DNA of 64,000 nt from Vandiemenella viatica (lineage: Eukaryota > Arthropoda > Insecta > Orthoptera > Morabidae). The position numbers and the translations under genes were made by a program. The first letter of the stretch is position 1; the number at the start of each line of letters is the position of its first letter. Shown here one piece after another: positions 20,691 to 32,215 of this stretch. The stretch is from positions 280,985,930-281,049,929 of the forward strand of contig JARYHS010008074.1 in the NCBI GenBank assembly GCA_031002005.1, read 5' to 3'. The notes below the pieces were generated by a model. The model saw only the letters and a list, made by a program, of their open reading frames with translations, did no database searches and had not been told where the DNA came from.

Positions 20691-23450
20691 ATATTGTAAG
20701 ATAAAAGCTTTGTATTTCGAGCATCAGTGCTGCGAAAAGTTTGGTTAGAGTATAACTAGCATGGATCAGAATTACAAGTGGCATTTGACGTTAACGCAGA
20801 AGGCATGAATAATTTAGTTTTTTTAATTTAAACTGTGTGCGTTTAAATTGGCATATTAACTATCCGTTTTTTGTTTTTGTTTTTTTTACTGAAACATATT
20901 ACATGGTTCAAATGAAAGAAGTTGCAAATGTTCGTGATATATACGGCCTAAACCACAATGAAATATTACATGGCATAGCTTAAGTTGTTAAGGTTTATTT
21001 ATAGCATCCTTCGTTCTTGCTGGAGTCATTATTTCAGCCGCTGTAAGCTTTCTTAGCTGTTAAAATATCGATCTTCATCATAGGTATTAAGAAAGAAATG
21101 TGTCAGAACCTGTGAAGATTTGGGATCAAGTTTATATTGCGATGCAAGGAATGTATTAATTTGCGCGTGATTGAAGCTTTGCTTTTCTATCAGAAATTTT
21201 AGTGGATATTATGGTTAAGTTGAAATGCAACCTGGACCAAGTTGACAACTGAAGCTTTTTGCTACAGCACAATGAACGATAAATTACAATGAGCTTTATT
21301 TTGTAACAATTCTGATTAGTTAAGCAACCCACGTTATTTAATAACATTTCTAGGCATCCACGAATAAATTAACTGACAGTACATACTTATTAGTTGCTTG
21401 ATTTATTTAATATTAGTTTATGTAGAAGTATTCGTTGAAATCACATATATGTAAGTTAATTTTCGCAATGTTAGCGGCAGTTTTGATAGATTGTTATTAG
21501 TTTTTTTTTCTGTTACTTAAATCATTACTTCGTTCTAACGAAAGTGTTGCTAACATTTTTCGGTTGCGGAGCGTTTTACATTTCCGATTTTTTAATTTAA
21601 TTCATGGCGACTTTTCGGAAAAAAGGAGGGTGCAAATGTGAAGAAGATGCCATTATAACGAAGCAATTGATACAAATTTCAACAGGGCAGTACCAGTTTC
21701 CGGCCGGTGGAAAATATCACCTTCCACCCATTAAAACTAATATTACGTTGGAATGACGTAAGTTGTTAAGATTTATTTTTAATTTTCTTTGGTTTTACTG
21801 ATGCCTTATTTCAGTCGCATGTAACTGTGTCAGCTATTCAAATGAGTTAGTATAATTCTGAATAACGAATATAAAAAATTAAGATTGAAGAACCCTTATA
21901 GATTTTTTATTTGGTTTATTTCGCCATGCAATGTGACCATCAAAATGTGATAAGTATATGTATTAACATGCGTGTAACGGAAGTAATGTTTCTCTGGCGG
22001 CATGTTTAGCGCATGGAGGAAGAAATATTACCTGCATGGTTTAGCGTAGTACTGTATGTCGTTAGGGGAAGACGCAATTTGTTAATGGATTCTTATGTAA
22101 CTCGACGAAAAAAACTGAAAGTAGAGAATAAAATGTTTTGATATCTCACTTAATTCTCGAGATATTGTATCTCAAAATTGACGTGGTTAAGTTGAAATGC
22201 GGCCTGGAACAGAAGAAAAATTTCTACATTACCAAATTTGATGATGATGTCGTATGTAACTCGAAGAGACAAATCGAAAACAAAGAATATATTTTCTTTC
22301 CATATCTCGCTTAGTTCTCGAGATATTGTATCTCAAAATTTAGGTGGTTTGGGTGAAATCTGGCCTGGACCAGAAAAAACCAATTACCAAAACCGCTATA
22401 TGTACACGGTGGAAATACACTATATGTGGTTTATTTTCTTCCTGGTGGTTGTTGTTAGGTTGAAATACGTCCTGGACCAGAGGAAACTTCACCAAAATCA
22501 CAGTTATAATTGATTTTCAACATGCTATATCTCGAAAACCAAGAAAGATATCAAAAAATTTAACTTTATTTTCGATTTGTTTCGTCGAGTTCTACAAGAA
22601 TTCATCATCAGATTGTGGCGCCACGGTAATGATAGAACTGCCTTTTGTTAGATTGAAATGCAACCTGGATTAGGATGGCAACAGAAACATTTTGTTATTG
22701 CGCAAGGCAATAGGAATTATATTAGGCCTATGTTTTATTTTTGTGTTTATTTAAGCGGTTGCTAAGAAATGATTTGCCAGAACACTGAATTTGTTATGAT
22801 TTAATTTAGCATCCTTTGTTTTCACTGTGGTCATTATTTCAACTGTATGCAGGGGCGTAGCTACTATGGGGCTAGGCGGTTAGGCGGTGCAGTGCACCGG
22901 GGCCCTCACGCTCAGGGGCCCCCGAGCATACCTCAAGGGGCCCCTAAGCGCAGTTTAGAGGGCCCACGAGCCTTCACAGCAAACTAGCGACCTTTTTTTT
23001 TTTTTTAGCTCTACCGTCGTCTAAGGGGCCCCTGAGATCACAGGAACCCCTCACTAAGGGCCCTCGCTGTGCTGAGGGTGGGCCCAACCACAGCTCAGGG
23101 GCCCCTAAAGAACAATTCAAGGGCCCCATCCTCAGTTCAGGGGGCCCCTACCAGCACACAAAGCAAAAATAACGTCGCCCGTCTGGCCTGAGGGCCCAAA
23201 ATAAACTTTTTGCACCGGGGCCCTTATTGACCTAGCTACGCCACTGACTGTATGTAACCTATATCATCCGTTAACACATCGATCTTCATTGCATTATTAG
23301 CGAAGATTGTGGTTAGACTGAAATGCGACCTGCATCAAGTAGACAACTGAAACGTTTCACTACATCACAATGGACGAGAAATTACAGCACATTGAGCTTT
23401 ATTTCAAAACAATTCTGATTAGGTATGCAAGTAAACAGAAATTAATTGCC
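20690..23450. repeat. Block of diverged repeat units, core ggttaggttgaaatgc
   Basis: At least six units share a core of the type ttaggttgaaatgc, two variable bases, then cctggaccag: 21211, 22185, 22345, 22450, 22648 and 23310. Around the cores recur tctcgagatattgtatctc (22145, 22318) and a segment ttaaggtttatttatagcat with variants at about 20985, 21765 and 22795. Spacing is irregular (about 100-200 bp in the tight part). No protein signal; unclassified. Confidence 0.65.
22850..23246. mobile_element. hAT-type MITE, independent copy
   Basis: Third copy of the GGGGCCCC-rich family, with ends CAGGGGCGTAGC and GCTACGCCACTG and a perfect 8-bp duplication ACTGTATG (22842-22849, 23247-23254). It interrupts one of the diverged repeat units of the 20.7-23.4 kb block, so it is younger than that block. 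Confidence 0.9.
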
Positions 23451-23487
23451 AGAATACTCCAAACCCGTCATTTTTGACGGGCTTTGT

Positions 23488-24231
23488 GGCTAGTAATGTT
23501 ATAAATGCGAAAGTAAGTCCCTGTCTTTTTGTTACGTTTTTACGACTAAATGGTATACCCATATTAATGGAATTTGACAAGGAAGTACTTTGTATCTTTA
23601 TGAAGGACACGGGCGGGGACACTTTTTTCCGGTATGAATAACAGTCTTAGTGATGAAGTTTTGATAACTTATTGAATGGTGACAGGAAGACGGATGCGTA
23701 TGTAGGTCTGTAATGATTAATCGGTCGTTCATACTGTGCTTCTCTCGCAGTTACTTAGTGTATAATCTGTTAATAAATTTCATTTACAGATAAAACTTAT
23801 TATTTAGTGCGGCATTTGAATTGCGCTGTACTGTACTTTTACTTTCTGTCTGCCTAAAAGTTTCTGGCATCAGTTTATTTTGTCTTCTTGTTTGACATGC
23901 CTCGCAGGCGTAAATCAGACCTTAGGCGAGCTCTATCAAAGCACAAGTAGCTAAAGTTATTAGAACCCAAGAATCTGATGCTCATGCTGAAGAAATAAGA
24001 GAAGATAAAACTGAAATTTAAGCTGCCTTCTTATTTTCTGTTTTTAAATATGGAAATTGATTCTCTTCACGAGAAGGGTTGGACAGTAGAATGATATTGT
24101 GATGGCGTTCCCATCATATTATGCTGGCTCGATGTTGTTTGGGACAAATCTTATGTGACTTACAGCTTTTTATATCCAATTCTAACAACGAAATTCTAAG
24201 TCGACGGGTACGAAGTCGCGGGTAACAGGTA
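23488..24231 (+). mobile_element. Helitron derivative with remnant of the RepHel start
   Basis: Begins ggctagtaatgttataaatg and ends gacgaagtcgcgggt-like (gtacgaagtcgcgggtaaca), the terminal types seen in arthropod Helitrons. At 23897 a short frame starts MPRRRKSDLRRALSKHK, resembling the N terminus of Helitron Rep/helicase proteins, then shifts to RTQESDAHAEEIREDK. The rest of the protein is absent. A shorter copy lacking this coding piece is at 54439-54807. Confidence 0.65.
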
Positions 24232-25517
24232 GTAAATAAATACGTTTATTGCATTCGAATGTTTCACACAACTACAGCATTACAGTAATATAATTTGCGT
24301 TTTTTTTTTAATCTTAATGATTACCTTATGCCAAGAGATTACCGCGCGTACACCTTGAAGTAATTAGGTATCCCTGAGAGTACGCGTACCACGAATTGAT
24401 AAACACTGTCCTGCTAGGTAAGAGACATTTCTGGAGATATTTAATCCAACTAAAACAGGCTCTTCGAGAATAAAGAACAGCAAAATGGGATAAGCGATTG
24501 GCAAAAATAAGCCTTCAACATAAATATTCGTGGCAGTTAGTGAGGACGTTGAAGGGGCCTTAACATAATAACACAGCAATAAATGGAGCTCTGGGACTAT
24601 GTTTTGTTCTTATTGCCAGAATTTAGGGGCGCCATTTTGGTTGTAAATATGAGAAAAATATTAAAGTATTAAATACTCAATCAATGGAAAATTTCACATA
24701 TAGATATTTCATTCCTTTAAAATTTACGGTGCGCAGCGTATTTATATGGTTTATGTCCAAAAGCTAAAAATATTTGCATTATTATTGAAAAATCAACGCT
24801 GAGTTAAAGTATTTCCTCATAATTTTTGGTTAGGACAAGTATATCGACCAAAAAGGAAAGAATGGCAACTTATTACAAAGTATGGTAGGCAACATGCGGT
24901 GTTCTTTATAGTAACTTGAACTGAGTGTGCGCCAACAATAGATACGGTGCTATGTCGCTGTTTTAATATTTATTTACTTCTCTTAACAGGATAGCATTAG
25001 CATGCGAGAAGAGCGCTACTTCAACTTGTGTCTGAACATGTATAGACTTGCTTATTACCTCTAATCATAAAAGAGTGGTTTAACTATAAAATAGCTATAT
25101 TCATGTTATTACGTCGGTAGTGAAAGCAAGTGGATGTTCATAAAATTTACTTCAGTGCGATTTATTAATTTTTAGAGTTAAGTAAATCTATAAATATACA
25201 GTTCTTTAGTTCATAATAATAACTGAACTGAATAAAATATCAAAATCAAGAGTTATAAATTTTTTCATGACTATTGATGATTTGCAGAAATGTATGTTAT
25301 TATAAAATACATATCTAATAGCATTACACTTTATTTACTTTGGTTGGCTACGAAAAACAAAAGTGTGATGCGCATTAATATTTTTTATGTGGAATGCCGG
25401 AAATAATTTTGAAGTTATATTAATTACAGTTTTGCTTATTTAGAACAAGGATAAATCTTTACTACTTATATATTTTTTTTTAAAAAATGCATTTTGATTC
25501 GTTTAGTAATAATATGA
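24232..25517. other. AT-rich stretch without recognised features
   Basis: No long frame, no clear terminal repeats and no similarity I can place. Short frames on the minus strand around 24364-24579 look like chance. Confidence 0.5.
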
Positions 25518-25897
25518 TTCATTGCAAGACAGGAGGAGGATGAGGAGAGTCATGGGAGTGTACACTGTATAGGGCGTATACTGGCGATGAGGCATGGAAT
25601 GATATTGGAGTAGGTATGAAAAGTAGTGCATGGAAGGGAAAAGATGACCAAGACCACAAGCTGGCCCTCGATTTCAGGCACAAGGGTGTGGGAAGATTCT
25701 CTTTTTTAGGTAAGGGTGTCAGGGATTGGAATGAGTTACCATGAGAAATGATGAATAATTTACCAAAAATGTTGAAAGAATTTAAAGATAATATTCGTAG
25801 AGGGCAAATGCAGGTGGGTGTAGGATAGGGGGAAGATGGGATTGTAGGGAAATTGTCACCGTAGCGTGTGCTCCATTGCAATTAAATTAAATTAAAA
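25518..25897 (+). mobile_element. 5'-truncated CR1-like LINE, 3' end
   Basis: Reads QDRRRMRRVMGVY, YRAYTGDEAWNDIGVG, LALDFRHKGVGRFSFLGKG and WNELP, then a stop and MMNNLPKMLKEF, followed by the usual untranslated tail ending attaaattaaattaaa. Same 3' end as the copies at 13389, 28215, 31790 and 50628. Confidence 0.9.
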
Positions 25898-26419
25898 ACA
25901 TACACTTTTTATACCATTCAAAAAAGTAAAAAAAAAATATGGTTAACTATTTGTGACAAGCTACACATATTTCTTAATTAATTTATACTGTTTTGTACTC
26001 CTTGATTATAAATGTTATATGTTTTTTTCTAAGCACATGCTTTTATTTTTACTATAAAAAGTATTTACCAGTATTCAAAAAATATGTACATATTCTTAAA
26101 GGGTAGGAATTTGTCTTTTTGTCCGGGGCGACGTACTGTAACTGAGCGGGCCGTGCAGATGTGCTTTGCAGTGTAGTAGTGAACACCACAATACCAAGGA
26201 TAAAGGCGAGCAACAACAGGTACAGAAAGTAGGATAGCTAGTAAGAAAAATTGTAACCTCCTGAAGAAATATCCGAACTTACTACCCCAGGAGAAGTTCG
26301 GAAAATAATAAAATGTCATGGAAAATGCATATCTCCAGGTGCATGATAAGTCACAAACCAACGCCTGAAGAACCTTCCTGTCAAAGAGGTAGTGGTGCTA
26401 GCAAGAATATAAGAATATA

Positions 26420-27689
26420 CGAGGTGTGTGATAAAAGTAATGAGATTGGTAATACTACGAGGGATCTGGCAAACTGTGTCTACCGGTCTGTGCTAGACCG
26501 GTTTGTTCATCCCTTCCACAAGCTCAATCCGAGTTTCAACTCCGTTCAGCCAGCACATTATTTTTGACTGCGCGATCAGTAAAGTTGTGGTTTTCTGTGT
26601 GTTACGAAAATAAAGCATCGGAATTTAGAGGAACGTTGTGCAATCAAGTTTTGTGTTAAACTTGGAGAATCCGCGAGTGTGACCTTTGAAAAGTTGAACA
26701 GGCCTATGGGGAACATTGCTTATCAAGAGCACAAATTTGCCGATACTATAAATCATTTTTGGGAGGACGAGAACACATTGAAGATCAACCTCGCTCAGGG
26801 AGACCTTCAACTTCAAAAACTGACGAAAACGTTGAGCGTGAGCTCTTGAGAGATCAGACCGTCATTTACCAATAACAGTGAACAGTTAAATTTAAACACT
26901 TTCACTGTACATCAAATTTTGAAGACGATTTTGACATGCAAAAGGTTTGTGCCAAAAAACTTCACAACTGAACAGGACAATCGAAGAAACGTGTACGTTG
27001 ATCTTCGTGAGTGGATTGACAATGACAAAGGATTCTTCAATCGTGTGATCACAGGTGATGAATCCTGGATATATGAGAATGATCCTGAAACAAAGAGGCA
27101 AAGTGAAGAGTGGCACACTCCATCATCTTCTCTACCGAAAAAATGTCGAATGATCAACCAAAGATCAAAACAATACTGATTTGCTTTTTTGACAGCAGGG
27201 GAATCGTGCATAGAGCATTTGTTCTTCCAGGACAAACTGTCACCCTAGTGTTTTACAAAGGAGTCCTTAAAAGAATCAGGAAAAGAGTGATCCGTGAGAG
27301 CCCAGATATTGCAGAAAGTGGATGCTTCATCATGACAATGCCCCATGTCACACAGCTTTTTCCATCAGTGAATTTTTAACCTAAAAACGCATCCCTCAAC
27401 ACCCCTATTCACCTGATTTAAGTCCTTGTGACTTTTTACTTTTCCCACAATTGAAACATCTCTTAATAGGACGTCGTTTTGGAACTCTTGAGAACATTCA
27501 AAACACTATGACCGACCAGTTGACAGCCCTACCAGTTGAAGCCTCCCAGTGTAGCTACCAAGAGTGGAAACAACCTCTCCGCCGGTGTGCAGCTGCCCAA
27601 GGGAACTACTTTGAAGGGGACACTATTTTTGTTTGGAAAAAAGTTCGGTAAGTAAAAAATCAGTTTCATTACTTTTCTCACACACCTCA
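26420..27689 (+). mobile_element. mariner-family transposon, inactive
   Basis: 1.27 kb, the usual mariner size, at a TA (26418-26419, 27690-27691), with inverted ends cgaggtgtgtgataaaagta and, inverted, tgaggtgtgtgagaaaagta. Inserted between ARI-EY and NACLMKCYF of a Jockey-like LINE. The transposase inside is frameshifted. Confidence 0.93.
26620..27651 (+). pseudogene. mariner transposase, frameshifted
   Basis: Recognisable in several frames: an N-terminal helix-turn-helix part at about 26610-26830, LKTILTCKRFVPKNF then VITGDESWIY (first catalytic Asp near 27057), ILICFFDSRGIVHRAFVLPG at about 27170-27240, HHDNAPCHTA (second Asp near 27334), YSPDLSPCDFFLFP (third Asp near 27415), and the C-terminal QWKKCVA-like part at about 27545-27640. 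Spacing between the last two Asp residues is about eight codons short of the family's 34, with a stop between them, so a small deletion has removed part of the core. Confidence 0.9.
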
Positions 27690-28214
27690 TACAACGCCTG
27701 TTTAATGAAATGTTATTTCCGGAGAAATGGAAAGTCATCAAAGTTACTGCATTATCAAAACCCTGGAAAAATCATGCTGATCCTATTAACTACAGCCTTC
27801 AAAGCTCACTGGCGAAGATATTGGAAGGAATCATCCTAAAAAGATTAACACACTGAATTCCTAGAAAATAATTAGACTGGAGATGTTTGGATTTACCAAT
27901 AGGGTGAATGCAGTTAGCCAGAAGATATCAGCAAAGGTTTTAACGCGTTCAACTCCACAGCAGCCATCTTCCAGCCTGGTGAAAAAGCTTAGATTAAGGT
28001 TTAACATTCGAACCTTATCGTAAAACTCCAGCAACAAATTGGAATAAAAAAACATTCATAGAACTGATAGAAAGCGACCTCTTCAACAGTAGTTACTTTG
28101 CTACCATTGAGAGTCAGCGATTGCAGTTCATCACATCGACACAGGTATTCCTGGAGGCTCGGGTCTATCGCCAGAACTTTTCAATGTTTATGCGAATGAC
28201 ATATCAGTTAGTTA

Positions 28215-31182
28215 GCCTGCTGGTGAAGGGACAATAATAGATTATCAAAGTGATACTGATTACAGATTCACGATGGGAAAAGTCACAGACGTTAAAGTAA
28301 TTAAAGAAGTGGCTGAAACAATAACTGACTGCGATAAAAGTGGGAAAGAGGAGAGAAATTCTGAAAATGTAAAGCCAGTAGTAGAGTATTAATGGTAAAC
28401 TGTAGAAGTATAATGAACAGAGTAATCGAATTTGCAAACTTAATAGAGATACACGAACCACAAGTAATAATTGGAGCAGAGAGTTGGTTAAAAGAAGAAG
28501 TACTAGACAGTGAGGTTTTCCTGATGTTTACAGAGTGTACCGCAGAGATAGAGGAGCTATCGGTGGAGGAGTTTTCATACTAGTTAGCAAAAACTACCAC
28601 AGTTCACTGGCGTTCATAGATCAAGACCATGAGTTACTTGGGGTAGATTTCTGGGTTAATAAAAAAGAAAAAAATCAGTGTTGGCAGTTTACCGCAGTGG
28701 ATGAATGATAGAAGAAGATAAGGCTCATGGGGAGAAATTAAATTCATGCTCAGATTTCAGAGGTAAGAATAGAATAATCATCATTGGTGGGGATTTAAAT
28801 TTACCAGGAGCAAGCTGGGAAGGAAATAAGATTAATAACACAAGGGAACAAAGATTTGGATATATCTTAATAAGGGAAGGAGGATTTACACAAGTGGTTG
28901 AGCAAAACACTTGGGGACAAAATATTTTGGATATATTTCTAATTAAGCCCGATGAAAACCTTGTGGGATGTCAAGTAACTGAGGGAATAAGTGATCATGA
29001 CGCAGTTCTGATGGATATTAGAGGATTCAGTAAACCAGCAGCCAAAATTGAAGGGTGAAATAGGTATAATTATAAAAAGGCATAGGTTTCAAATTAGAAG
29101 AGATATTTCAAAGAACAATTCAGCAAATGGAAAGAAGGCACAAGTACAGTAGAGTCAATTTGGGAAGAGTTCAAGGAGATATTAAAAATGGGGGAAGAAA
29201 AATTTATTCCAAGGCAGAAAATAAAGAGAAGTAGATAACATATGTACTATAATAGGGAAGTGAGGAGGTTAAAGAGGTTGATAAAAAGAGAACATAACAG
29301 AATTAAGAGACAGCAGGGTAGTAGGGAATATTTAAAACAACTAAACAAGGACTTAATAACAGCAAAGAAAATGGCTAAAGATGGGTTTATGATGAGTATT
29401 GTCAGTGCAGGAGGGCCATTGACTGATGTATCTAGAAATTTCTATGGCTGTATCAAGAAACTGAGGGGAAGGGAGGGTGTAGAGACACTTATAGATAAGG
29501 ATGGAGAAGAAGTTACTGACGACTTGAAAAAGGCAGAGATTTTAAGTAACTGGTTCAGTGAAAGCATTAGGGACAATAAATCAGAAACAGGAGGGTCTAA
29601 CTCGGAGAACGAGCTTAACAACCCAATTAGAAATGACGATAGTAAAAAATTTGATATTCAACCTGAGGAAATCGTGAAAGAAATAAGATAGGGGCTGGTG
29701 TAGATAATATTACTACAGATATCTTAAAGATTGCCAGATGTGACATTGTACCTTATCTTGAAATATTATTTAAATTGACCTGGATACTTGCTGCTTACCA
29801 CAGGACTGGAAAAGTGCAATAGTAGTACCGGTACATAAAGGAGGGGTGAGAAATAGAGTTGAGGATTACAGGCCAATCAGTTTGACATCAGTGGTAGGTA
29901 AATTAATTGAAAGATTGATATGCAACCACATCAGAAATATAAGTGAGGAACGTAAGTGGTTTTCAGGCAGGCAACATGGGTTCAGGCAAGGATATTGATG
30001 CGAATCTCAGTTGGTGGGATATATGCAAGATATATCAGATGAAACGGACAAGGGAGGCCAAATTGATAGTGTAGCACTAGATCTGTCAAAGGCGTTTGAC
30101 AGAGTGAGCCATAAAATGGTAGTAAATAAGGTAAAAACTATTGGAGTGGATAAGAACGTGATTTGCTGGGTATAAGAATTTGTAAAAGGTAGAAAACAGA
30201 AAGTTAGCGTAGGAAATATAGTATCAAAAGAAGTGAAATTAAAAATGAGAGTGCCGCAGGGTAGTGTATTGGGACCATTGCTATGCATTATTCTAATGAA
30301 TAATTTTGTTGATTGTTTACTATCTGAAATTAGATTGTTTGCAGATGACATAATGCTATGTAAAATAATCAAAACGATACAGGATTTTAAACAGTTGCAG
30401 GGTTGGTAAACATGGGATGAAGATAAATACAAAGAAGACTCAGCTTATTAGATACACAAATAAAAACTAAAGGATACTTATGAATATAAGTTGAGGAAAG
30501 ACTTGAAATGTAAATATCTTGGCATTACTTTTGATAACAAGCTTAACTGGGCAGGACACATTGGACAGGTGGTAGGAAAAGGTTTCAATGGTCTGCTCTT
30601 GATGGAGAGAGTGATGAGGGGATGTACGAGAGAAGTAAAGGATTGGGTTACAGACCATTGCTGGAATATGGTAGTGTAGTATGGGACCCTCATTTTACGT
30701 ATGAAATACAGGAGTTGGAGAGGGTGCAAAAAAGGGTTGCTAGATTTGTTTCTATAAATTAACGCAGAATGCAATCAGTGACGGATATGATAAAGGAGCT
30801 GAAATGGGATTCATTGCAAGACAGGAGGAGGATGAGGAGGCTAATGGGATTGTACAGGGTGTATACTGGCGATGAGGCATGGAAAGATATTGGAGTAGGT
30901 ATGAAAAGTAGTGCATGGAAGGGAAAAGATGACCATGTCCACAAGCTGGCACTCGATTTCAGGCACAAGGGTGTGGGAAGATTCTCTTTTTTAGGTAAGG
31001 GTGTCTGGGATTGGAATGAGTTACCAAGAGAAATGATGAATAATTTACCGAAAATTTTGAAAGAATTTGAAGTTAAAATTTGTAGATGGCAAATGTAGGT
31101 GGGTGCAGGATAGGGGAAAGATGGGGGTGCAGGGAAATTGCCACCGGAGCCTATGCTCCATTGCAATTAAATTAAATTAAAA
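28215..31182 (+). mobile_element. CR1-like LINE, most complete copy (about 3 kb)
   Basis: Endonuclease: NCRSIMNRVIEFANLIEIHE (28395), VIIGAESWLKEEVLDSEVF, then frame changes and IIIIGGDLNLPGASWEGNKI (28767 on) to GISDHDAVLMDIRG, whose SDHD is the catalytic His-Asp motif. Reverse transcriptase: 29242-29691 (FYGCIKKLRGREGVETLIDK), RPISLTSVVGKLIERLICNH at about 29873, ALDLSKAFDRVSHK at about 30075, VPQGSVLGPLL at about 30252 and LFADDIMLC at about 30336. The C-terminal part spans 30491-31098, and the tail ends attaaattaaattaaa at 31182. Stops and shifts show it is dead, but it is the reference for the shorter copies. Inserted in a Jockey-like LINE. Confidence 0.9.
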
Positions 31183-31374
31183 AATTGATCGACACCATGA
31201 CAACAACGTAAACCGTAAGATACTAGATGAAATTGATAAGTGGTTCAAGTTAAATAAGATTCAAATAAACGCCAATAAATGTGAAACCGTTTACTTCACA
31301 TGGAAAAGCACTCAGATTAATCAGAAACTCCAATCTATGTGTCAATCCATTCCTGGGCTACTTATTATTATTGG

Positions 31375-31738
31375 CAGGGCTGCCGTAAGCGGGCGTGCAA
31401 GGCGTGCACCGCACGCGTGCTGCACGTCGACGGTAGCGGCAAAACGAGTGATCGACAGTTGCCACACCGCGATAGTTGTCACTCCACTGTCGCGGCGACG
31501 AAATTTGTAGCGTATTATGTAGCAGGCGACATTTTTTTTAGCCCTACAGCTACTTCGGCCGGCCGGCGACACTCGAGATGGCAATAATGGGGTGGCAAAT
31601 ATTGTTCGAAGGGGCGGCAATCCCACAGTTTTTTGACCCCGTTCGGAAATTTCCCGGATCCACCACTGGCTGTAGTTAGACAGGGGGCGGCATAATCAGT
31701 AATGCACATGGGCGCTCAAACACCTAGCGGCGGGCCTG
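31375..31738. mobile_element. hAT-type MITE with CAGGGCTGCCGTAAG end
   Basis: Ends CAGGGCTGCCGTAAGCGGGC and, inverted, CAGGCCCGCCGCTAGGTG. Flanks attattgg (31367-31374) and attatcgg (31739-31746) are an 8-bp duplication with one change. GC-rich interior without a transposase. Splits the thumb region of the Jockey-like LINE. A sister copy is at 58251-58495. Confidence 0.85.
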
Positions 31739-31789
31739 ATTATCGGTATCTGGTAATTACACTCGACACCAAATTGAGATACGGTATAT

Positions 31790-32215
31790 GGACAATGTCA
31801 TTAGCAAAAGAAGCACAATCAGTAAGTCAAATGATTAATGGGCTGGAATGGGATTCATTTGAAGACAGGAGGAGGGTGAAGAGAATCATGGAAGTGTACG
31901 AGGCGTGCGTGGAAATATTTCGATACAAGAATTAGGAGAGGTGCATGGAAGGGAAAAAATGACCATGATCATAAATTGGCACTCGATTTCAGGCATAAAA
32001 GTGTGGGAAGATTTTCGTATGTTCATAAGAGAATCGGGAATTACAATAAATTACCAAGAGAAATTATGAACAATTTACCAAAAACGCTAAAAGAATTTAA
32101 AGTTGAAATTAGTGGAGGGAAATGTAGGTGGAAAAAAGAAAGGGAAAAATGCGCGTAGAGGGAAACTGCCATCGGAGCAAGCGCTCCATCATAATTAAAT
32201 TAAATCGATACCCCT
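31790..32215 (+). mobile_element. 5'-truncated CR1-like LINE, older 3' end
   Basis: Reads QSVSQMINGLEWDSFEDRRR, then LALDFRHKSVGRFSYVHKR, NKLPREIMNNLPKTLKEFKV, and a tail ending attaaattaaat. More diverged from the other copies than they are from each other, so probably an older insertion or another subfamily. Confidence 0.85.

Larger units (their letters stand above)
26230..31790 (+). mobile_element. Jockey-like LINE broken by nested insertions
   Basis: Scattered pieces of one reverse transcriptase in order. 26270-26419 gives SELTTPGEVRKIIK and QRLKNLPVKEVVVLARI. 27690-27830 gives NACLMKCYF, EKWKVIKVTALSKPWK and LAKILEGIILKRL. About 28140-28205 gives GIPGGSGLSPELFNVYANDI. 31190-31374 gives KILDEIDKWFKLNKIQINAN. 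31739-31790 gives DYRYLVITLDTKL. These are finger, palm and thumb segments of a Jockey-type enzyme. The gaps between them are a mariner (26420-27689), a CR1-like LINE (28215-31182) and a hAT MITE (31375-31738), with additional internal deletion. Confidence 0.75.

Noticed and set aside
26065..26361. 98-residue minus-strand frame left of the mariner
   Set aside because: Overlaps Jockey-like coding sequence on the other strand and resembles nothing.
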